Shown here: piece by piece, positions 1 to 10,489 of the stretch | Layout of the letters: each line of letters opens with the position of its first letter | Numbering within the stretch: position 1 is the stretch's first letter | Assembly (NCBI GenBank): GCA_026419785.1 | Contig: JAODTK010005778.1 | Location: forward strand, 291,899-355,898 | Origin: Sclerodactyla briareus | Lineage: Eukaryota; Echinodermata; Holothuroidea; Dendrochirotida; Sclerodactylidae | Reading direction: 5' to 3' | DNA: 64,000 nt | Translations under genes and position numbers: made by a program | Notes under the pieces: generated by a model | The model's database searches: none | What the model was told of the DNA's origin: nothing | The model's input: the letters and a program-made list of their open reading frames with translations, nothing else

Positions 1-275
1 ACGTTGCCGTAAAACTTTCCTCCTTTCGATGTGGCGGTTTACTTGCAGAGGAATGATCTAAAACTAAAGATTATACGCGAAGTCGCTGCAGGGTCTTTTG
101 TCATTCATGAACAACACTGATGACAATGCACGTTCTTGATCAGACAGGGGAACATAGATTACTGAAATCTTGGGTGGAAAATGTTGAAAGTCGGCCCAAA
201 ATGACGATTCTCTGAAATCCTGTACTGTTCGCTGTAGAAGTTGAACTAAAAATAGTCATCCTGAGAGAGGGTGCG
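1..275. other. Unannotated stretch
   Basis: I see no open frame of note, no repeat shared with the rest of the window and no RNA gene in this stretch. Confidence 0.5.
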
Positions 276-482
276 TTCCTTTGATGTTGTGATGATAAAT
301 TTTGCACATGACTCGAATGCCAAACTGGCCACGTGATCAGTAATCAGCGTGTTGTCAAGAATTAAAGACGTCATTTGTCTACAGAATCAGGGCTAGCAGT
401 GGGCGTAGCCTAACATCATCTCTTGAGAATGTTAGCCTGTTAGATGATGTAATTGGTGGTCACATGAGTGACATAACTCGCC
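276..482 (-). repeat. Dispersed repeat R1, copy a (reverse orientation)
   Basis: Read on the minus strand, this carries the R1 core CTGATTACTGATCACGTGGCC at about 329-350. It is preceded by TCATGTGAC and a TTACATCAT word, and followed by a TTCGAGT/GTGCAAAATT block. The same words in the same order occur at 1360-1600, 28541-28640 and 42068-42345. The four copies define one dispersed family of at least 200 bp with no obvious coding capacity. Its class is unknown; a MITE or SINE-like element is possible. The core contains the palindrome CACGTG (E-box type). The outer boundary on the 482 side is uncertain. Confidence 0.6.
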
Positions 483-616
483 AGCCATCAGGTCTCTATA
501 TTTCATTTCTTTCAGATTATTCGATCCATGCAAAAATACTAAAAATATGACAACAAACAACAAAAAGAAACAGATCAGGGGAACAAAAAAGGTAAATTGA
601 AGACCGAAGCCCGTAG

Positions 617-640
617 CCCCCCCCCCCCCCCCCCCCCCCC
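617..640. repeat. Poly-C tract (24 C)
   Basis: This is an uninterrupted run of C and the longest of the G/C homopolymers scattered through the window. Others are at 13411-13420, 15766-15780, 21972-21986, 27442-27453, 33686-33699, 43301-43316, 53631-53645, 58705-58719, 62590-62600 and 63714-63727. Such runs are error-prone in sequencing, so the exact length is unreliable. Confidence 0.85.
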
Positions 641-961
641 GCCATGACCTGTGCACCCAGAAACATACAACGCAAAACAAAACAATAAACGTTGAGAACA
701 GTTTCTAAATGAGATAATTAAAAAAGTGGGACTTGAGACCCTTGCCGAAGGACTCAAATGAGGCCACTAAAATGACTCTCTAATTGTAGGTGTGAGAGTA
801 GACCAAAATCTAGGAAAGTCATTGATAAAGTTAGTCCGAGAAGTTGGTCCTGGATGCGATGGTGAAGAGAATAGTATTAGGTATGTCGAGCATTACCTGA
901 AACAAGTTTGCAATAGCAGAGCAAACAAACTTGCCATAGAAGTACTTTGCAACAAACAAAA
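641..961. other. Unannotated, possible retrotransposon 3' flank
   Basis: This lies downstream (minus sense) of the reverse-transcriptase remnant. The minus-strand frame that ends at 962 continues past the stop with a mostly open but unrecognisable sequence. It may be the decayed 3' part of the same element, but no poly-A or simple-repeat tail is visible to prove it. Confidence 0.25.
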
Positions 962-1225
962 TCAGTAAAATAGGAACCGATTAGAGAGGGTACACTTTAT
1001 GTGTTTGAGTTCTTCAGTGAGTTCATACTCTTCCTTCTTTGGACGAGGAATAAAACGAGAGGCAGTTCTCTGGATGTGGACTGCCTCGAGTCTATTCTCT
1101 TGCGTTGAATTCTGGGGGCGCCAAGCAGGTAGACCATATTCCAACAAAGGACAACAAGCGCGACTCAAAGAGTAATAGACGAACCTATTATTCAAAACCG
1201 CCGAGAATAGATCGACAAAATCCAA
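962..1225 (-). pseudogene. Non-LTR retrotransposon reverse-transcriptase C-terminal remnant
   Basis: The 87-residue minus-strand frame contains the block YYSLSRACCPLLEYGLPAWRP, then N-RLEAVHIQRTASRFI at about residues 18-60. This matches the well-known thumb/post-catalytic region of CR1/L2/Jockey-type LINE reverse transcriptases, whose usual form is LVRP-LEYASPVWDP followed by IEKVQRRAARFI. That region normally sits about 100-150 residues after the YxDD catalytic loop; no such loop, endonuclease or upstream RT block is readable here. The piece is therefore a short 5'-truncated or decayed fragment. The methionine at 1225 is simply the first ATG in the frame and has no claim to be a real start. 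Family-level assignment (CR1 versus Jockey versus RTE) cannot be made by eye. Seen: the motif. Inferred: LINE origin. Confidence 0.6.
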
Positions 1226-1359
1226 GTAACTAGGTATTGAAGGCTAAGGACTATATTAATTATCAACACTTAACCTGCTAACAGTCGACAAAAAAACGCA
1301 CAATAGAAAATAAGAAGAGATTCCCAACATTTCAATTTCATTTCTGCTGAGTACTTTCA

Positions 1360-1600
1360 TGGGTGAGTTTTAGTCGTTGGTTCGTGTTAGATAATTACTC
1401 ATTAACTACAATAAAGGGACTCGATTGGCTCATGTGACACATTACATCATTTAACGGAACAGGCTACGAGATAAAGTTACATTTCCTTTGACAACACACC
1501 TGATTACTGATCACGTGACCCGTTTTCTTTCGAGTTTACAGTGCAAAATTATCTCACTAACACTCGATTAAACGCCCCCAATGTAGTGTGAGACAGATGA
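1360..1600 (+). repeat. Dispersed repeat R1, copy b
   Basis: Shared blocks with copy d (42068-42345) run in order: GAGTTTTAGTCG, AGATAATTAC, CAATAAAGGGAC, a CTGATTACTGATCACGTGAC core at about 1501, TTTCTTTCGAG, GTGCAA, and an ACTCGATTAAACGC-like block. With copy d it gives the longest alignable stretch of the family, about 240-280 bp. No inverted termini were found. Confidence 0.65.
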
Positions 1601-1849
1601 TGGACGCATGAAGGGGGGAACAATAATTGCTGTACCCGCTCAAAAAAAGCAAACAGATCATATGGACTGTTGACGAATAATCACGTTTTAAAAGCAAATT
1701 GTTCCCTTGCCGTGAAAAACCACACTTATATACGGCATGCCGAATCGGTGGCTGCGTACATCGCTACATAAGTCCGGGGGTAGTCTATATGCTCAGAAGT
1801 GACTGGCCCTGAAAATACTGTCGAGAGGATCCTAGGCCAGGTAGTTTTA
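1601..1849. other. Unannotated stretch
   Basis: No ORF, repeat or RNA signal recognised here. A short purine run precedes position 1620. Confidence 0.4.
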
Positions 1850-2325
1850 GTGATCTAGTATGTACCATCAGCGGAAACACCACGTCGTATGCATTCAGAA
1901 ACGCTATGCAAGCCGACAGGAAGTATAACGCCGAAACATATTCGGAAACTGAAAAGCGCTGCAAATTCGGACTAATTTCGAGCCCGGCGGCGGGAATTTA
2001 CTTCGAGCGCACAGACGTCAGCAAGCTCCTTATGAAATTACCGGACAATTTACAAGCTGTAACATCCGTGATCAAGAACAGTTATGCACAGGAAACCCAA
2101 TATCCCCTCATATGCAGCGTGTTGCATTGTGAGTATACTGTCTGTAAAAGTCACCTAGTGTTTTATGTATTCGTGGTCTTACTCGCGTTGATTGGATTAA
2201 CCTATAACTGCATAGAGTACCATATAATCTGTCGGGATTGTCGTTTCATTGCAGGCACAACCACTTTGATGACAAGATCGTTACATGCACGAGAAACATT
2301 CCGATGCAAGTCACAGTATTATTGG
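1850..2325 (+). repeat. Dispersed repeat R2, copy a (left of the satellite)
   Basis: This is homologous to 6785-7228 in the same orientation. Shared ordered blocks include AAGCCGACA, AAAAGCGC, TAATTTC, CGGGAATTTAC, GACAATTT/GATAATTT, CCGTGATC, CAGGAAACCCAATATCCCC, CTTAGTGTTTT-like and AACCTAT. Similarity by eye is roughly 70% with many indels. The two copies flank the 39-bp satellite. They could be an old LTR-like pair, a duplicated unique segment, or two insertions of one element. No TG...CA ends or primer-binding site were identified. Confidence 0.6.
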
Positions 2326-2370
2326 GTTACCGGTGGTTGCTTTAGTAAGCGTACGGTGGCGGTCAGATAG
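1906..2370 (+). CDS. Hypothetical 154-codon ORF inside repeat R2a
   Basis: This is an open frame of 154 residues with an N-terminal charged half and one hydrophobic stretch (about residues 83-105, HLVFYVFVVLLALIGL) that could be a membrane segment. I do not recognise any domain. It lies almost exactly within repeat copy R2a, and the homologous copy R2b has frame-breaking indels at many points, so the frame is not preserved between copies. The likeliest explanation is a chance open frame or a decayed element ORF. No donor/acceptor sites or promoter were identified. Confidence 0.15.
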   Translation: MQADRKYNAETYSETEKRCKFGLISSPAAGIYFERTDVSKLLMKLPDNLQAVTSVIKNSYAQETQYPLICSVLHCEYTVCKSHLVFYVFVVLLALIGLTYNCIEYHIICRDCRFIAGTTTLMTRSLHARETFRCKSQYYWVTGGCFSKRTVAVR

Positions 2371-3480
2371 AACAGGCCAAATTAGGCTATCGTGGTCATG
2401 GGTGTAAAGCATGTAGAGCAAATATCCTACGTGAGTCGATCCCCGCTTTCATACAGTATTATCCGCTCACAACCCACTTCCCCATCAGTTGTATTTCGAA
2501 GAGGCAAAACCAGGCGAATAATGGACGGTGCCGTTTACAGTGAGCGTCATGCCTTATCGCAATAGTCCAAGATGCTCTTCACAAGTGCATTTTGTTTTCT
2601 AGCTAATCAAGTCGAAAGTATTCAAATGAATCGGTTTCAGTTATCATTCATTCATGAAAACGGAAATAACAAACACATTATATTATGTGTAAATAAATAT
2701 TGAAGCAGTTGATTTGGCAAAAATACATGTCATCTGGCTTTCAAGAATGAAATAAATATGCTGGGTATTTCAGGCCTATTTGGTCATTGGTTCTAACTGT
2801 ATACACAAAAAATACTAGCCTCACAGCAGTGGATTGTGGGAGAGATGTGTTCTGTTGAAGTGCATTGTGGGATAGATATGTTAAAACGTTGTACATACTT
2901 TTGTTTACGCATAGTATAGGATAATGTCTTCTCATTCTTTTCCTGATGCTCTCTGAAGCGTCTGAAGTTGTCATGAAGACGTTTGTTTTTAAGTTCGCTA
3001 CTAATATTCAAAATATAACAGAGTGGAAATTCATGTACATGTGATGTCTGCCTATATACCTGTATGGGGCCTTTCTAATGTTTTCCAAACTTGTCTTAGC
3101 TCATCAGAAAATAAAATCATCCCTTATGAAGCACGCCTCAATTTATTTGCGATTTGGTCTTTGGAGACGGTCTCCGGTACATCGACGAATTTTCCTTTGA
3201 CATGTACATCGGGACGGGGCCGTGTCAATATCGAATTGCACTGGAACGATTTTTGGGGTCATGCCAGGCGCGTCCCCCCGTGGGTACGCCACTGGTTCAT
3301 GCACAGTCGCCTACGCTTTTTCGCCGGTTGCTAGCAGACGATTATGCAGTCTCTTAGCTGTGGGATGCTGATTACGTTATGGTTCGTCGATTCTTAACAC
3401 AGCGTCGAGGTCCTGGGTGTACCGTGGCTAATTGCAATAATTGCCTGCACTATCAGAGTCATGCCGCATCACGCTCCCGC
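2371..3480. other. Unannotated stretch left of the satellite
   Basis: There are only short ORFs of about 70-100 codons with no recognisable domain. Around 2832-2880 the words GATTGTGGGAGAGATGTGTT and CATTGTGGGATAGATATGTT repeat at about 40-bp spacing, suggesting a small local duplication. Nothing else is supported. Confidence 0.4.
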
Positions 3481-6400
3481 ACCCATTGAATCATAGCCTA
3501 ATAACTGCAGATATTCTGCACCTATTGAATCATAGCTAATAACTGCAATATTCCGCACCTATTAATCATAGCCTAATAACGCAGATATTCCGCCCTATTG
3601 ATCATACCTAATAACTGCGATATTCTGCACTATGGAACCATAGCCTAATAACTTCAGATATTCCGCACCTATTGAATAATAGCCTAATAACTGCAGATAA
3701 TCCGCACCTATTGAATCATAGCCTAATACTGCAGATATTCCGCCCTATTGAATCATAGCTAATACTGCAGATATTCCGCCCTATTGAATCATAGCCTAAT
3801 AACTGCAGATATTCGGCACCTATTGAATCATAGCCTAATACCTGCAGATATCCGCACCTACTGAATCATAGCCCAATAACGGCAGATATTCCGCACCTAT
3901 TGAATCTAGCCTAATAACTGCAGATATTCCGCACCTTTGAATCATACCTAATAACTGCCAGATATTCCGCACCTATTGAATCATAGCCGAATAACTGCAA
4001 ATATTCCGCACCTATTGAATCATATCCTAATAACTGCAGATATCCCGCACCTATGAATCATAGCCTAATAACTCAGATATTCCGCACCTATTGAATCATA
4101 GCCTAATAACTGCAGAAATTCCGCACCTATTGAATCATAGCCTATAACTGCAGATATTCCGCCCTATTGAATCATAGCCTAAAACTGCAGATATTCCGCA
4201 CCTATTGAATCATAGCCTAATAACGCAGATATTCCGCACTATTGATCATAGCCTAATAACTTCAGATATTCCGCACCTATTGACTCATAGCCTAATAACT
4301 GCAGATATTCCGCACCATTGAATCATAGGCTAATAACTGCAGATATTCCGCACCTATAGAATCATAGCCTAATAACTGCAGATATTCCGCACCTATTGAA
4401 TCAAGCCTAATAACTGCAGATCTTCCGCACCTATGGAACCATAGCCTAATAACTGCAGATATTCGGCACCTATTGAATCATAGCCTAATCACTGCAGATA
4501 TTCCGCACCTATTGATCTAGCCTAATAACTGCAGAAATTCCGCACCTATTGAACATAGCCTAATAACTGCAGATATTCCGCACCTATAGAATCATAGCCT
4601 AATACCTGCAGATATTCCGCACCTATTGAATCATAGCCTAAAACTGCAGATATTCCGCACCTATGAATCATAGCCTATAACTGCAGATATTCCGCACCTA
4701 TTGATCATAGCCTAATACTGCAGATATTCCGCACCTATGGAATCATAGCCTAATAACTGCAGAGATTCCGCACCTATTGAATCAAAGCCTAATAACTGCA
4801 GATAATCCGCACCTATTGAATAATAGCCTAATAACTGCAGATATCCGCACCTATTGAATCAATAGCCTAATAACTGCAATATTTCGCACCTATTGAATCA
4901 TAGCCTAATAACGGCAGATATTCCGCACCATTGAATCATAGCCTAATAACTTCAGATATTCCGCACCTATTGAATAATAGCCTAATAACGCAGATATTCC
5001 GCACCTATTGATCATAGCCTAATACCTGCAGATATTCCGCACCTATTGAATCATAGCCTAATACTGCGATATTCCGCACCTATTGAATCATACCTAATAA
5101 CTGCAGATATTCCGCACCTATTGAATCATAGCCTAATAACTGCAGATATTCCGCACCTATGGAACCATAGCCTAATAACTGCCGATATTCCGCACCTATT
5201 GAATCATAGCCTAATAACTCAGATATTCCGCACCTATTGACTCATAGCCTATAACTGCAGAAATTCCGCACCTATTGATCATAGCCTATAACTGCAGATA
5301 TCTGCACCTATTGAATCATAGCCTAATAACTGCAGATATTCCGCACCTATTGAATCATAGCCTAATCCTGCAGATATTCCGCCCTATGGAATCATAACCT
5401 AATAACTGCAGATATTCTGCACCTATTGAATCAATAGCCAATAACTGCAGATATTCCGCACCTATTGAATCATAGCCTAATAACTGCAGTATTCCGCACT
5501 ATTGAATAATAGCCTAATAACTGCAGATATTCCGCACCTATTGATCATAGCTAATAACTGCAGAGATTCCGCACCTATTGAATCATATCCTAATAACTGC
5601 AGATATTCCGCACCTATTGAATCATAGCCTAATACCTGCAGATATTCCGCACCTATTGAATCATAGCCTAATACTGCAGATATTCCGCACCTATAGAATC
5701 ATAGCCTAATAACTGCAGATATTCCGCACCTTTGAATCATAGCCTAATAACTCAGATATTCCGCACCTATTGAATCATAGCCTAATAACGGCAGATATTC
5801 CGCACCTATTGAATCATAGCCTACTAACTGCAGATATTCCGCCCTATTGAATCATAGCCTATAACTGCAGATATTCTGCACCTATGGAACCATAGCCTAA
5901 TAACTGCAAGATATTCTGCACCTATTGAATCATAGCCTAAAACTGCAGATATTCGCACCTATGAATCATAGCCTAATAACTGCAGAATTCCGCACCTATT
6001 GAAGCATAGCCTAATAACTGCAGATATTCTGCACCTATAGAATCATAGCTAATACTGCAGATATTCCTCACCTATTGAATAATAGCCTAATAACTGCAGA
6101 TATTCCGCACCTTTGAATCATAGCCTAATAACGGCAGATATTCCGCACCTATGATCATAGCCTATAACTGGCAGATATTCCGCACCAATTGAATCATAGC
6201 CTAATAACGCAGATATTCCGCACCTATGAATCATAGCCTAATCACTGCAGATATTCCGCCCTATTGAATCAAGCCTAATAACTGCAGATCTTCCGCACCT
6301 ATGGAACCATAGCCTAATAACTGGCAGATATTCCGCACCTATTGAATCATAGCCTAATCCTGCAGAGATTCCGCACCTATTGAATAATAGCCTAATAACT

Positions 6401-6573
6401 GCAGACATTCCGCACCTATTGAATAATAGCCTAATAACTGCAGATATTCAGCATCCCTCCCCCTATGAATAATAGCCTAATAACTGCAGATATCAGCACC
6501 TATGGAATAATAGCCTAATAACTGCAGATATTCAACAACCTATTGAATCATAGCCTAATAACTGCAGATAGTC
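3481..6573 (+). repeat. 39-bp satellite array, about 80 units
   Basis: The consensus unit is about 39 bp: TATTCCGCACCTATTGAATC followed by ATAGCCTAATAACTGCAGA. It repeats continuously with no spacers, so it is not a CRISPR array. Each intact unit has one CTGCAG palindrome. Many units lack one or two bases, typically in CCTATTG (CCTATG), GCACC (GCC), AACTGCAG (AACGCAG) or GAATC (GATC). The array frays at both ends, for example a unit containing CATCCCTCCCCC near 6450. Variant units recur in the same local order (CTATGGAACC at about 3631, 4431, 5157, 5881 and 6298), pointing to higher-order repeats. Because 39 is a multiple of 3, the consensus has one stop-free frame on each strand. The single-base losses could be real or could be uncorrected long-read error. 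Confidence 0.97.
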
Positions 6574-6784
6574 CTCTCCGGAAAGGAAGACGGGGTCAAG
6601 ACGGGTTATCTGGTTATCAGAACTAACGCTGAACCCCTCGTTTGCAGAAATGGCGTTGTTCACATAGGTTTGCACATCCCAAGGAGATGATCTCTCCATG
6701 CATACCTCAATACTGGATACATGTCGTTAATATTAGGCAAGAAAATCAGTGGTATAATCCAATAAAGTCTATAACTGCCCCAAT
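6574..6784. other. Unannotated spacer between satellite and R2b
   Basis: This is unique-looking sequence immediately right of the array, starting GTCCTCTCCGG. No similarity to the left flank of the array was seen. Confidence 0.4.
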
Positions 6785-7228
6785 CAGTATTTAGTACCGC
6801 CGTAAGCTCAAAAGGGTCGTATAAAGCCGACACACACTTGACTTGCTCGAAAAGCGCCGTGATTTCGTAATAATTTCAAGCCCGTAGGCGGGAATTTACC
6901 TCTTGCACACCGACCAGTGCTCCTTACAGACAGGCCTTATAAGTTACGAGATAATTTGCAGGCACTAACACCGTGATCGGACCAGCTGATACCAGGAAAC
7001 CCAATATCCCCTTCACGGTGCCCGTTCCCTATTGAGAGTTATGCCCTGTCACGTAAAGTGATCTTAGTGTTTTCAAGCTTTACTAGTCGATCTCGCGTGC
7101 ATGTATATAGAAATTAACCTATCGCCACGTAAGGAAAAGCTGTCGGGAGGGCCATCATTTTCGCATGAACGGCGGTTTCGCTGCCGAGATCGCACATATA
7201 AGCATCACCAGATCACAGTTATATTGAA
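6785..7228 (+). repeat. Dispersed repeat R2, copy b (right of the satellite)
   Basis: This is the partner of 1850-2325, in the same orientation. Best-preserved blocks are AAAAGCGCCGTGATTTCG, CCCGTAGGCGGGAATTTACC, GAGATAATTTGCAGGC and CAGGAAACCCAATATCCCC. It contains no open frame comparable to the ORF of copy a, which argues that neither copy encodes a maintained protein. Confidence 0.6.
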
Positions 7229-7330
7229 GTTGAAGAAGTGTCTATAGTGTGAAAGCAGCCGGTATGCTGCAACTCTTCTGTATTCGAAGCGGAAGGGAGA
7301 AGGGAGTTGCAGAGCGGAGTCAGCGGACTA

Positions 7331-7502
7331 CACTCTAAAAAATGAAGTGTTGAATCAACACTTTCCGGGTTGGCTAAGGAACAACTCCCCTGAAGTGTCA
7401 TATGTTAATTTAATTAGTTTTATTATACAACCTAAACACTTCGGAGGAGTTATCTCTTAGACAACCAGGAAAGTATTGATTCAACACCTCATTTGTAGAG
7501 TG
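7331..7502. mobile_element. Palindromic MITE with CACTCTA termini
   Basis: The element begins CACTCTAAAAAATG and ends CATTTGTAGAGTG. The two arms, about 69 bp each, are inverted copies of one another. Both read CACTCTA, then ATGA-GTGTTGAATCAA, CTTTCC-GGTTG-CTAAG, AACTCC-C and GAAGTGT, with roughly 85-90% agreement, leaving a short AT-rich centre. Transcripts or single strands would form a long hairpin. A TA dinucleotide flanks both ends (7329-7330 and 7503-7504), compatible with a 2-bp TA target duplication. CACT termini recall the CMC (CACTA/Chapaev) and related groups, but superfamily is an inference. There is no transposase, so it is non-autonomous. Confidence 0.85.
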
Positions 7503-8333
7503 TACTCCAATCACCCTTCACCCACAAGGTGAAATTGAAAATTCGGTAGGAAACAACCCGCATGTAGGGCAGGGGGAAACTACCGTATGCAAAAATATTG
7601 ACAATTTAAACAGAAAGCTGCTCTACCTGAGAGTCCGAGCGCTGTAGGATGCGCTGAGTAGTGATTTGACTTCAATGAAATGAGGAGGATTTGGGAGTGC
7701 TGTGTATAGAAAACAAATCATACCGCATCTTGTGTCGTTCGCAGATTTTTTTACGTAGCTTTGATGGTTTTACTTCCATAGAGTAAAATATCGCGATCTT
7801 GGTAACCCTAGGGAATGATAAGGCTATGCTGTCCCGGCTGTCCAGTCTGACTCTTGTGCTTGCGTGCTTTGACATTCAAGCGCGAGTTGATCTACTTATG
7901 TCTGGAATCGCATAGGGTAAAACCGATGACGTTCAATATTAGGCATGTGATTGTAATTAAAAACGTAATAGAACAATATTAACTGAGGAACGTCGCCTCA
8001 ATTGGTCGTTTGGTTCAAACTATGAATTACACAAATTACAGAAACTAACTGTAACTATCACGGTATAAAGTGAGTTCTCGGAACGTTTAAAAAAATATTA
8101 CCAGCGTGAAGATGAAATGCCTGGTCACACCTACATAAAGTTTTCATCGGAATATGATCCGATTTTTCATTTCAGGCCTAAAAGTTCGTGGCAGTACATA
8201 TGTACCTAAAATCCAAAGGGTTTGGGAACGGACCGCGTACATAAGAGACCTCATTGCGAAATCGACCACAAAAAGTCGGAAGAGAAATTGGAAAGCTATC
8301 TGATGAATAGAAACTAATGGAAAAAGCTTGGTT
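7503..8333. other. Unannotated stretch
   Basis: Short ORFs only, none recognisable. No repeat partner was found for most of it. Confidence 0.4.
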
Positions 8334-8362
8334 TCACAAATAGCGAACCAAGTCCCCAGTGT
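8320..8362 (+). repeat. Short direct repeat, copy 1 (partner 8873-8920)
   Basis: The word TTCACAAATAGCGAACCAAG, followed by TCCCCAG, at 8334-8361 matches TTCACAAATAGCGAGCAAGG, followed by TCTCCAG, at about 8892-8919. Both are preceded by ATAGAAACT. The copies lie about 558 bp apart, and the second falls inside the diverged TIR element at 8587-8992. Confidence 0.5.
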
Positions 8363-8586
8363 TGTGGTAGGATACACCCATTGACAAATGGGTGATTCGA
8401 TCCCTCGAGAAAAGCATACATGCGATAGTGGATCGAAAAAGGTATGGCAGGCCCTTCATTTCAAAAGCATGGTATGTTTTGGATGCGTGAGAAGGTGTGG
8501 AATTATGATGAAAAATTTAGATTTTCAACACGGGTGTCCGTCCCAGACCCGCATGCATTTCATGCCCACATCAAGATTCATTCCAT

Positions 8587-8992
8587 GCCAGGATTCCGTA
8601 AGTGCGTATGCGGGTTGCGCATTGAGCCATAACATTCAAGTTGCGTGAGCGCAGCAATTGTGCCTGACCATCTGGATATGTTCTATTCGATTTACATAGG
8701 TATATGTGATTTCCATCCTCGGGTAGTTGTTCATTCGCTATTTCATTCCCGAAATACATCACCACGAATAAAGACACAAACGACAGTATGGTCGTTATAA
8801 AGATTGTCATTAAGCCATGTTTAGCCATTGCTGGTGATTTATTCTAGTAGTAAGGTAAAAAGAAATACGAATAGAAACTGTGACAGTCGTGCTATTCACA
8901 AATAGCGAGCAAGGTCTCCAGCTATTCAATGTACTCTTCAATCCCGTGAACACCGAGAGCGTATAGCAACGTACAGTGTCGGAATGCCTATA
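8587..8992 (+). mobile_element. Diverged AAGG-TIR element (MITE-like), copy 1
   Basis: The left end GCCAGGATTCCGTAAGTGCG, then TATGCG, matches the left terminus of the elements at 20806 and 39827. Internal TATGTTCTATT-GATTT (about 8680) and ACAAACGACAGTATGG (about 8775) match the same internal positions in those elements. The right end near GGAATGCCTA (about 8982-8991) is the expected inverted GGATTCC-type terminus but is poorly preserved. At about 400 bp it has the same length as the better copies. It is non-coding and clearly the oldest copy of the three. Confidence 0.45.
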
Positions 8993-10489
8993 AATTGCCA
9001 GAAGCCGTATTCATTAAGATAGAAGCTCATGCCTCGAGAAATACACGGGTCTGTGTCCAGACAGAGGCACAATGAGCTAAAGATCTCAAACGAAGCTCTG
9101 TCGAATTGGGTTCACTTCGACGATAATACTACAGAATTGTGCTCAGATTACAATGAATAAGGGTGTTCTTTCATATGGTCGCGTAGATGCCTTTCTGCTC
9201 CGGTTAATTTTGTAATTGTTACCATGTGCCGTGGAAATATGCTTATCATCTCAAATATGTGCTAGTTTCCGCAAATCCATGTTCCAATAAGCGCACATAC
9301 GTAGAGACAACTGCGGGATGAATCATAAAGACGTTTTTATATTAGCTGGAGAAAACTGAATGCCTCAGTCCAAACCGAAGTTCATACGTCTTACCGTCAC
9401 GGAGTTACAGTCCTCTCAAGTTTGTGCATGTGATATGGCGGAAGATCGAAGAAACATCCCATCATGCAATAATAAATGATGTCATACTCGCACAACCCTG
9501 CAAACAATCTTTGAAATTCAAATCTATTGAAATTCACATATTATTTCACTTCGAAAAGCATTTAGTCCATGGAAGAGGATTGCGGTAGCGGATTGGCTGG
9601 TGGTTGATGGTTACTTTGGTGAGGTGGGGGGGGGAGAGACAACAGGCCTTCCTTCTAAATATTGACTTATTCAACAAAATGAAACACATGACATAACTAA
9701 CTTCCCGTGTTGTCCAAGTTTGACGTCATGCGTTTGCGCAATTGGGATTCTCCCCAATTTCTCTGCATAATGGACCGAACTTTGGAGGCCAATACCTCCA
9801 CATAGGAACGTCGTATTGAAATGGGGTTCGGACCTATAGCAGTATGGATAAGAGTTTCCCCTTCTCCACGATATACTATCTGTTGTCAGGTTGTATCCAA
9901 GCCTGCAGTTGTTTTTCGAGTGTTTGCATTCGCGCAATGCGCGTTTATATTAGAATTAATATGGTAGCCATTGAATGATTGTCACTGTGTTACTGTTTGT
10001 GTAATTCACGTTGATACACATACCGGTACTAAATAAGATACCAGAATAAAATAAGTCAGATTCACATTTCTATCGGTTTTCGACACGCCACGGGCCATAC
10101 AGGTGACCAGATGAGTGCAGGGCATGGGTATCGGCCTCCATGCATGCCTAACTTTCACCAATGACTTTGAATAAAGGATATAGTTAATGAACCCAAATTG
10201 CACATAACGAACTTGGCACGAAGACTGCTACAATTGAAATAGAGGAAGAATTATACAAAAACGAATTTTGCCACGAGAACCCATACCATGTCATTCAGGA
10301 ACCATGACACCGCTTCCCGGTGTTGTTTCCGTCAATCTTTTGGTTCTGACAACTGACAGCGAATTGGTGTTTGTCTCATCTAATACCGCTATCTTCAAAC
10401 CCCAAGCCGTCTCGCTAGTTGAAACATACGTGCATTTGTATCTTACAAGAAAGGATGATATCTGAGCGATATGAAACAGTACCGGTAGC
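8993..10489. other. Unannotated stretch
   Basis: There are short ORFs of up to 88 codons with no recognisable domain. A G-rich run sits near 9625. The word TTCCAATAAGCGCACATACG near 9287 resembles the AAGG-TIR terminus, but no partner end was found. Confidence 0.35.

Noticed and set aside
3481-6573. CRISPR-like array
   Set aside because: Units are contiguous and carry no variable spacers, and the context is eukaryotic; it is a tandem satellite.
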